Shown here: in pieces, positions 56,457 through 64,000 of the stretch
Layout: every line of letters begins with the position of its first letter
Position numbering within the stretch: position 1 is the first letter of the stretch
From: Anisus vortex
Taxonomy: Eukaryota > Mollusca > Gastropoda > Planorbidae
Assembly (NCBI GenBank): GCA_949126835.1
Contig: OX421502.1
Coordinates: forward strand, 38,225,282-38,289,281
Length of the DNA: 64,000 bases
Direction of reading: 5' to 3'
Made by a program: the position numbers and the translations under genes
Notes under the pieces: model-generated
What the model was told of the DNA's origin: nothing
The model's input: the letters and a program-made list of their open reading frames with translations, nothing else
Databases searched by the model: none

Positions 56457-56700
56457 ATCATCATCATCAATCCCATGACCATTGTGGTCGTTTGGGGGGG
56501 GGGGAGCGAATGGACACCTCAGCAGTCAACTTTCTCCACTTTTGCCTATCTTGAGCGGTAGTCAATAGTTGAGTCAACTGCAGCCCTGTCCAATACTTTA
56601 CATTGTCTAACCAGCATCTCCGCTGGCGGCCTCTCCTACGCCCACCTTCCACTGTGCCCTGGAGGATTATATCTGACAGGCCATTGTGCCGCCACACATG
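56457..56700 (-). pseudogene. 3'-truncated LINE tail nested in the hAT remnant
   Basis: The minus-strand frame includes LQGTVEGGRRRGRQRRCWLD, then QDRQKWRKL and SPPPKR before a stop. This is the common C-terminus of LINE reverse transcriptase proteins (GxRxRGRxRxxW then DRxxWR). A TGATGATGATG tail follows the end of the frame, as in RTE/L2-like LINEs. Only the last 75 codons are left. Confidence 0.7.
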
Positions 56701-56887
56701 ACCGAATCATGTCAGTTTGCGCCGTTTGATTGTTGCCATAATGTTTTATACACCCAGTTTAAAGTATTAAAACATCAATTTTCACCATTAAATGAGACAA
56801 TTGCAGTATACTTTGTGTGGGCCGCATGTGTGCTTGTAAAGGGCCGCACGTTTGACATACCGCACGTTTGACATACCTGCCGTATAC

Positions 56888-57865
56888 CATAGTTTTTACG
56901 CCATTCTTCCAATTTTGAACATTAACCAATTCTATATAGGCCTGTGCCTTAGATGCATATAATGTATATTATGGTCAGACATACTGTGGACATTTAATAA
57001 TTAAACTGGTACTAGTACTAAATAAATGTGAAACACTACTTCAGATAGTTATATAACAACTGTGAAGCATTGGACGTTAAACTGGTAGACGTAGTAGTAG
57101 AAAAGTAGGATCCACTACTCCAAGATAGCAACCGCTACAATGATATCTCCTCATCTATTCACTACAGACACGCCCGATCAACCCTGTAGACTCCCCCTCC
57201 CTCTCAGCCAGAGCCCCCCCACACACACACACGCACACACATAGACGCACACACATAAACACACACAAATCCTCGCTTGTATATAGGGTGTAGACAAGGG
57301 AACAATGTGATGTGTTGACCCAAGGCAAGCAAGAGATGAAGATACGTACGTTACGTCAAAAGATCGGCCATCAAACAGAACAAACTCAAAATCTTGTTTC
57401 ACTGCTGGGAAATTGTTTTCAGATTTTTTAAATATCCGTCGCGGTTTGCACGGGAATCCCACTGCTCTCTCCCTTCCCCCCCCCCAACTACCTCCACCAC
57501 GCGCCGTTTTCTTTCTCCAATCTTCCCCCTCTATCCCATCTCTCGCTTACAATGGGGTAGGTACTAAGTCTCTAAGTCTATAGACTCGTTTATTTGTTCT
57601 GAAAATTGGAGCTCAGTGTGAATGTATCGGCCACACAATCACGTTTTCCAGACATCACTTTAGATGTCAATGCGAACCCCACTCTACTGCAAATATTTAC
57701 ACAAGTTACCACTCGCGCCACCACCACCGGCGCCCCCCCCCCTCCTCCACTCCAGCGATGACAACACTTTCAGATAACAAGGCAAACAAACCGACAAGAT
57801 AAAACACACACACCACACACAAATATAGTATATACGGTAGGTTATATGAGAGAAAAAGACGCTGC
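56888..57865. other. Intronic; unassigned minus-strand frame
   Basis: Includes CA repeats near 57215-57265, C-runs near 57476 and 57733, and a minus-strand frame (about 57350-57462) with KQDFEFVLFDGRSFDV that looks coding-like but has no convincing splice sites. Confidence 0.45.
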
Positions 57866-57945
57866 AGCCGATGATCGTTGCCGCCCTACAGGAGTTTTGG
57901 GCCTAGTGGACGTAATAATCTTCTATCTAGAAGGAACGTCTGTAA
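57866..57945 (+). repeat. Dispersed repeat sharing the LINE 3' hairpin (copy 3, partial)
   Basis: GCCGCCCTACAGGAG, TTTTGGGCCTAGTGG, ACGTAATAATCTTC, TATCTAGAAGGAACGTC. The hairpin is complete here. Confidence 0.6.
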
Positions 57946-57977
57946 AACATAAGATCTATAAAGAGTAAGAGAGAATG

Positions 57978-58300
57978 AGAGAGGGATTTAGACAGACAGG
58001 TAGATAAATACATACAGATATGACTACGACTCTGGGATTTAGACAGACAGGTAGATAAATACATACAGATATGACTACGACTCTGGGATTTAGACAGACA
58101 GGTAGATAAATACATACAGATATGACTACGACTCTGGGATTTAGACAGACAGGTAGATAAATACATACAGATATGACTACGACTCTGGGATTTAGACAGA
58201 CAGGTAGATAAATACATACAGATATGACTACGACTCTGTGATTTAAGACAGACAGGTAGATAAATACATACAGATATGACTACGACTCTGTGATTTAGGA
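57978..58300. repeat. 51-bp tandem array
   Basis: About 6 copies of a unit with TTTAGACAGACAGGTAGATA and ATATGACTACGACTCT. Confidence 0.96.
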
Positions 58301-58569
58301 ATGGTGGAGGGTATCTTAGATAACAGTCTTAGACCCTCGAAGAATCTGCTTTTCCCCACACACTTACACAGCCTAACTTACTTCTAGTAAGAAGAAAAAC
58401 GAACAATGGCTTTCCTTTTCATCTTCAGTTAACAAACAATCTTTAGTCTACAACACCTAACACCGACAACAGAACCATCAACCCACTCAATAACATTCGC
58501 ACAAGTCATAGATCTAACTTTCTAGTCGTCGCCACTACACAAACTAAATAACACTAAATAAATCAACTC

Positions 58570-58812
58570 ACGGGGAGAAAACCCTCTATCAGGGGAGAAA
58601 ACCCTCTATCAGGGAAGAAAACCCTCTATCAGGGGAGAAAACCCTCTATCAGGGGAGAAAACCCTCTATCAGGGGAGAAAACCCTCTATCAGGGGAGAAA
58701 ACCCTCTATCAGGGGAGAAAACCCTCTGTCAGGGGAGAAAACCCTCTATCAGGGGAGAAAACCCTCTATCAGGGGAGAAAACCCTCTATCAGGGGAGAAA
58801 ACCCTCTATCCA
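58570..58812. repeat. 20-bp tandem array
   Basis: About 12 copies of AGGGGAGAAAACCCTCTATC, nearly identical. Confidence 0.96.
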
Positions 58813-60002
58813 TGCCGGTGACCGCTCTGATCAATGTGACCTATCCAACATGCAAAAACAAACGCATATTATAAGTACTTTTTCTTGACAAGTAGCATCC
58901 GGGCATGGTATGAGTTGCCTGAACAAATCCGGAAAAACGGGTAACTTAACATCATTTATAACACCAAATACATAGGCCCTATACACATTTAAAGATGTCT
59001 ACACAAACATAAAAAACGGTCAATATGCACTCAAAAACGAAGATAAACATTGTCTGTTATAGGAAACTCAGACTTAACATAAAAATCCAATTACTGAATT
59101 AAATACGTAGGCCCTACTCTAAACCATTATAATCCAAAAAAAACATCAAGTTAGCAGATATGCCTAAACCAAAGAAATCCTTAAAGAACAAAATTAGAAA
59201 AAAAAAAAAAAAAAAAAAGAAACGCCTGCGTGCATTAGCATGTATATGCCAGAAAACCCCAGACACGCATTAAGATTGATATAAAACAACTTAATGTGTA
59301 AACAAGAAGAAATTAATACTGTAATCTTATTCCAAAAAAGACACAGAATAGCATAGTCTACAGTAAGTAAATAAAATGAAACACCTATAGACATACATAA
59401 TAGCCTGCATAAATAACATACAGAATCGTAATAAGTAAGTCTCCTTAACAGTATTATACACAAAAATAGTTTTATTTAAATAGACTAATCAGAATTAGAA
59501 TTATTTGAGTGTAAAGAAAAAGTATACAAAAAGTCAAAAAGTATTTTAAACTAGTAACTAATAATTATTGAAGATTTTTTTTTAATTTTTTTTTTTTTTG
59601 TTTGTTTGTTGAGCTTTTATAGACAAGGGAATTCATACCTCTTGTAAAGGGAAATAATTGCGTTTATTCAACATAATTGGCGTATTTTTGAATTAACTTT
59701 CTTAGTGCAACTCTATACTGACGCCTCAACGCTCAATTACCATTTTTATTCATTTCAAGAAGATAAAAGTATGAAGCCCTCATTTCAAGCTTCAATATAG
59801 AAATTATTTTTCAAATTTAGTTGTTTTTTTTTGGCAAAAGTTTAGGATTAGTGTTTTTTAAAACTCAAATGTCTGAATAATATTGACTTTAATGGACTTT
59901 TTTTTTGTAATCGGCAAAAGTACAACAGTAATATTAATAAACAGTACACCATAATATATAATAATATAGCCATGAAAAAATTATGGGTAAAAAAAAGCTT
60001 AC
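58813..60002. other. Intronic, no gene seen
   Basis: AT-rich with an A-tract near 59200-59219 and T-runs near 59575-59600. Confidence 0.6.
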
Positions 60003-60061
60003 CTGACATTTATCCCCAGGAGATAATCCTTTGGTTGACTCGCGACCTACTTGTCTGGCTT
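60003..60061 (-). CDS. OTUD4-like: OTU-Tudor protein exon (start of Tudor domain)
   Basis: Exon of 59 nt (2 + 57). The acceptor is TTCTACACAG and the donor is TGTCAG|GTAAGC, a near-consensus site. It encodes a short linker ending in GLSPGDKCQ; GDKCQ is the usual first strand of the OTUD4/ALG13 Tudor domain. The first two bases complete the codon left open by 60746-60854, and the exon ends on a codon boundary that fits the exon at 23494-23597. The acceptor region reads CAGAAG, a NAGNAG-type tandem acceptor, so isoforms differing by one residue are possible. The following intron is about 36.4 kb and holds element 2 and most of the minisatellites. Confidence 0.8.
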
Positions 60062-60170
60062 CTGTGTAGAACAGAAAACATTATTCATATAGTGCAGCAC
60101 ACTATAATAGGCCTATGTAGCATCTGTTTAATTATCTAACAAATACATTATAGAAAACATATTCTACCAC

Positions 60171-60424
60171 AAGGTTGCATTCGGGATAACCTACACAAGG
60201 TTGCATTCGCGGATAACCTACACAAGGTTGCATTCGCGGATAACCTACACAAGGTTGCGTTCGCGGATAACCTACAAAAGGTTGCATTCGCGGATAACCT
60301 ACACAAGGTTGCATTCGCGGATAACCTACACAAGGTTGCATTCGCGGATAACCTACACAAGGTTGCATTCGCGGATAACATACACAAGGTTGCATTCGCG
60401 GATAACCTACACAAGGTTGCATTC
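60171..60424. repeat. 27-bp tandem array
   Basis: About 9 copies of a unit with AAGGTTGCATTCGCGGATAA, placed in the short intron between exons 60003-60061 and 60746-60854. Confidence 0.96.
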
Positions 60425-60745
60425 ATCACTAGTCACTAGCCCACAATATCTCCAGCATTCGCCAATATAGGCCTAAGCCAAGACATTATAGCATTTACAA
60501 CTTTGCCTTCACGTGGGCATTCACTACTAGACTCTAGTACTTCGACTAAAGACTCCAAAAAAACAAAAACAAAACATGCTGACACAAACATTACACAATG
60601 GGCTCACACAGCCAACACACAAAGACAATGTACACATCATAAGCATTCATACAGAGGAGTGCCTTATTTAGTATTGTGTCCTAAATATAAAAACAACAAC
60701 CGGTAAAGTTTAACTGACCACATTTATTAAGACGACCTCACTGAC

Positions 60746-60854
60746 CTCTCTTCTGTTCTTGGACAATGTCCAACTCAACGTTCCTATAGAGACCAGGATG
60801 TAAAGCTTTAGCTATTCTGTACGGCACAGGTGGAGATGAACGTCCACACAGTCT
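60746..60854 (-). CDS. OTUD4-like: OTU-Tudor protein exon (linker before Tudor domain)
   Basis: Internal coding exon of 109 nt. On the minus strand the acceptor is CTATTTCAG and the donor is GAGAG|GTCAGTG. The open frame gives 36 codons plus one base and contains PPVPYRIAKALHP followed by GLYRNVELD. This pattern (proline-tyrosine, K-A-L-x-P, YRNVE) is characteristic of the segment just before the Tudor domain in OTUD4 and in the long form of ALG13. Those proteins carry an OTU deubiquitinase-type fold and a Tudor domain. The one base left over is completed by the first two bases of the exon at 60003-60061, so the junction is in phase. The start phase assumes a codon boundary at the acceptor. 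The exons for the OTU domain itself were not found in the last 3 kb and should lie to the right. Splice sites and frame are seen; the family name is recognition from motifs, not a search. Confidence 0.75.
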
Positions 60855-61704
60855 CTGAAATAGATGAATGATGGACTAGAATATCACATCCACCAACCGA
60901 GTGACATTTATACATGGGATTGAAATTCTTCCATGGACATAATTTTTATACATGGCATTAATTCTGGAAATGGGATTGGCACTTCGAGCATTGGAATGAT
61001 TATTTTATAACTTGGCTTCTGGGCATAATATTGCCATTATGGGCAAGGAATTTACAGTCATAGTGTAGTCTTCCTATCTCGGATTGGCCACTTTGCAATC
61101 ACATGGGGGGGGGGGGAGTTAAAATGCGAATGGGCATTATGTTAGCAGCTACTTCCGCTTGATGTTACATTTAATGACAGTGGCAATTACGTGACCACAA
61201 AGTAAATAGCAAAGTGTCTTCTAACATTAAAATGGTCGCCAGATTCAAAATATTTTTAGAACCGCTATGGGAGGCGACCCTTCTGACTAGCGACTAACCT
61301 AAAGGAATTCCGTTTACCGTTGTTTGAACCGGGATAGACTGCAGTGGCGAGTCCTACTCAACAGAAATTCTATGCCGGTAAAAAAAAGGGCAAAGAAGAA
61401 AAGATACAGGCCAGGCATTGACCAGAGAAATGTAAAGATTAATTGGAATACATTACTTGAATGGTCAAATCGGAACGTCAAGGGCGAAGGGGATGACCCG
61501 GTGTGAAAGTGTCAATGAGTAGTTTATATATTATGTTATTTGTATGAAGTTATGCATGGATATTGAGTGTACGTGTCAGCACTATGGAGTGGTGATTGGT
61601 GCGTCCCTAGCAATGTTGACTAACAGAGAAGAAGCAAGTCAGTTACGAATAGAAGTAAGACAAGACCGTACTAGTAGAATTAGTAGATCTTTTATATATG
61701 TATG
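60855..61704. other. Intronic; small basic open frame
   Basis: A plus-strand frame at 61324-61506 contains KKRAKKKRYRPG and NWNTLLEW. It is antisense to the gene and unrecognised. A G10 run lies near 61106. Confidence 0.4.
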
Positions 61705-61925
61705 ACCTGTATGAATGAATTGATCGAAGTACTGAGGATTAAACTATTGCTGTATGAATGAATTGATCGAAGTACTGAGGATTAAACTATTGCTGTATGA
61801 ATGAATTGTACGAAGTACTGAGGATTAAACTATTGCTGTATGAATGAATTGATCGAAGTACTGAGGATTAAACTATTGCTGTATGAATGAATTGTTCGAA
61901 GTACTGAGGATTAAACTATTGAACC
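61705..61925. repeat. 43-bp tandem array
   Basis: About 5 copies of a unit with TGTATGAATGAATTGATCGA and AGTACTGAGGATTAAACTAT. Confidence 0.95.
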
Positions 61926-63410
61926 AAAGATCGACTTCCATATTATTGAAGTTGATTTTGTTTATACACTTGTGTATCCTGTAGTGAAACATCTATTCGT
62001 ACTGTGACAGAAAGAAAATGAACGAACGATACAAGTTTTTGAACAATCTGGCGATCCGTGAGTGAACATGGTCGGCTCTGGGGGGTAAATAATCCAAAGA
62101 TAATAGAAACAAATTACAGGTACCAACAGGTGAGATTGTGTAGAACATGTCACTGTGAACTTATTTAGACAAGAGATAAGAGACAAGTAATGACAGTGAG
62201 ATCGGTTGACACTTCTCTGATATCTACAAACTCTTGGGTGTTTAGAGGGCGTTAAAATAAACAATCCTTGTATTAGTTGTATAGACTAGCTTCTGTTCAA
62301 GATTGTATATATTTTTAGTTTTTCAAATAATATATTGTTGAGAACTAACTAAACACACTGATTCATCACACTAAATTAATGTATCCATTTTTATTGCTTG
62401 AAACAGACCCCTTTTTTAAATAACATTCATATCATTATTTCTGATCTAAAAAAGGGCAAGAATAATAATGTTCACTAATTGTGGAAAAAACTATGGCCCA
62501 CGGCCTACAGCCTGCATCCCGCCAAGTCAATAGATTTTTTAAACTTAAAATCACGTCTGTGAACAAATAGAGCTTGTTCACTTTTTTTTTACTAATAAAA
62601 ATGTCATAACGTGAATGAAAATATTTTTTTGGGGGGTCAAATCACTGAATTAAGAAATGTGCAACTATTACCGCCAACCCTTCTCCCGCCCATCCTTATT
62701 CCTTTCCTTTTTTTAAATTATTTTCCTAATCAGCAATTCTTAAAATAGAACCAAAACCAAATTAAGATAATCTCAATACCACACGCTTTAAGTCTCAACA
62801 CAAGTCAAATTCAAATCAAAGACGCCAAATCCATGCGGGTGAGAAACACATATTGTCATACACAATTATTATTGGTTTTTAGGGGGATTACAAGAAGGAG
62901 AAAAAGAAGAAAGAACACACACACACAAACGAAACCAATGTGCCCTCGCCAGGTGTCTCGGTCGATGCTGTTGGTCAACTCGCGATGACGTTACTGTAAA
63001 ACTTTGGATTAACCAGACTGCCTAACTGTAGGTCGTGATCCAAACATACAATCGTTTGGTAAATAAAGGCAACATTGAAATCAATTATTGTACTCGACTC
63101 GAGGTGGAGCGAACAGAATGTGTACTGTAAGTGCAAATTTATGTACAGAACGACATAGGTATATAGCAGACGACCAGCGCGCCAATTGGTAATTATTCTA
63201 ACTTCCTCTATTTGTCTACCTGGTAGCGACGGATCCGGATATTGGCAGATGCAGATAATATTTTATCGAGAACCGTAGAGAGAGAGTTGATATATATGGA
63301 ATATTACTGTACTTATTCAGAAGTTTTATTCACTAATAGTACTCTTTACGTTCTAAATCAATAAGCCTACAACATATAAGTAAAGTGGCCGTCGGACTTA
63401 ATTGATCATA
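61926..63410. other. Intronic, no gene seen
   Basis: I searched the minus strand for OTU-domain exons and found none. AT-rich sequence with short purine runs. Confidence 0.55.
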
Positions 63411-63868
63411 TGGCCAGTGCAGCAGAGAGGGCCAGTGAAGCAGAGAGGGCCAGTGAAGCAGAGAGGGCCAGTGAAGCAGAGTAGGCCAGTGAAGAAGAGA
63501 GGGCCAGTGAAGCAGAGAGGGCCAGTGAAGCAGAGAGGGCCAGTGAAGCAGAGAGGGCCATTGAAGCAGAGAGGGCCAGTGAAGAAGAGAGGGCCAGTGA
63601 AGCAGAGAGGGCCAGTGAAGCAGAGAGGGCCAGTGAAGCAGAGAGGGCCATTGAAGCAGAGAGGGCCAGTGAAGCAGAGAGGGCCAGTGAAGCAGAGAGG
63701 GCCAGTGAAGCAGAGAGGGCCAGTGAAGCAGACAGGGCCACTGAAGCAGAGAGGGCCAGTGAAGCAGAGAGGGCCAGTGAAGCAGAGAGGGCTAGTGAAG
63801 CAGAGAGGGCCAGTGAAGCAGAGAGGGCCAGTGAAGCAGAGAGGGCCAGTGAAGCAGAGAGGGCCAGT
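63411..63868. repeat. 18-bp tandem array
   Basis: About 25 copies of GGCCAGTGAAGCAGAGAG, continuous with a minus-strand SINE whose end reads GGGCTAGTGAAGCAGCG in other copies. Open in most frames. Confidence 0.96.
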
Positions 63869-64000
63869 GTCAGTGGCCACGGCATACTAGGGGATGTGTG
63901 GCCACGGCATACTAGGGGATGTGTGGCCACGGCATACTAGGGGATGTGTACCCATCAGAGCTGTGTACACTCAGGGACATCCTCGAATCCAAGGAAAAAA
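63868..64000 (-). mobile_element. SINE, cut by the window edge, with internal triplication
   Basis: The 3' domain lies next to the 18-bp array. A 26-bp piece containing GTGGCCACGGCATACTAGGG occurs three times in a row. The linker (GTACCCATCAGAGCTG, CAGGGACATCC) then runs to the edge. Confidence 0.65.

Larger units (their letters stand above)
55365..56879 (-). mobile_element. hAT DNA transposon remnant with 8-bp target duplication
   Basis: Terminal inverted repeats CAGTCATGTCAAAC (left) and GTTTGACATACCTG (right) are flanked by a perfect 8-bp duplication CCGTATAC (55357-55364 and 56880-56887). Inside is a minus-strand transposase remnant, and near both ends are GGGCCGC-containing stretches common in this hAT group. 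A LINE tail interrupts it at about 56457-56700. It lies in the 36-kb host intron. Confidence 0.85.

Noticed and set aside
57178..57462. Possible host exon with KQDFEFVLFDGRSFDV
   Set aside because: The flanking acceptor is purine-rich, the donor is weak, and it would interrupt the Tudor domain between two exons that already join in phase.
63398..63930. Frames of 160-174 codons on both strands
   Set aside because: Artefact of the 18-bp array.

Overview
The window is AT-rich eukaryotic genomic DNA from an animal. The tRNA-derived SINEs, Helitron-like and hAT-like repeats and dense minisatellites would suit a mollusc, perhaps a gastropod, but that assignment is inference. No prokaryotic, plasmid or viral gene set is present. 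I see no rRNA gene, functional tRNA gene or CRISPR array.

Host gene. One minus-strand gene appears to run through the whole window, read from high to low coordinates. Exons at 60746-60854, 60003-60061, 23494-23597 and 7946-7983 have good splice sites and join in phase. They give the linker and Tudor-like domain of an OTU-Tudor protein (OTUD4/ALG13 type), with the signature YRNVE, then GDKCQ, then AHIQ. Two proline/serine/tyrosine-rich exons at 2445-2822 and 1521-1792 fit as its C-terminal region. The OTU-domain exons should lie beyond the right edge, and at least one small exon between 7946 and 2822 is uncertain. Nearly everything else is intronic: one intron is about 36 kb and another about 15.5 kb.

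Mobile elements. Two young LTR retrotransposons sit in these introns, both on the plus strand and so antisense to the gene. Element 1 (14911-21788, 675-bp LTRs) is a Ty3/Gypsy element of Gmr1-like type. Its integrase precedes reverse transcriptase, and the RT core and RNase H are deleted. Element 2 (34150-38699, 202-bp LTRs) is Mag-like with a tRNA-Ser primer site. It has an in-frame stop between protease and RT and a one-base frameshift near the end of pol. It is nested in a mariner-type MITE that has a second copy at 46262-46827. A decayed hAT transposon with a perfect 8-bp target duplication lies at 55365-56879, with a LINE tail inserted in it. Smaller hAT-like MITEs, two Helitron-like elements, several 3'-truncated LINE tails and about ten tRNA-SINE pieces are scattered around.

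Tandem repeats. About 25 minisatellite or simple arrays (units 7-51 bp) make up roughly 9-10 kb. The largest is 2.25 kb (27540-29792). Many lack stops in several frames and so give spurious open frames. One array abuts a splice donor and another seems to have grown out of a SINE end.

All coordinates and comparisons were made by eye. Family assignments rest on motifs, not on database searches.
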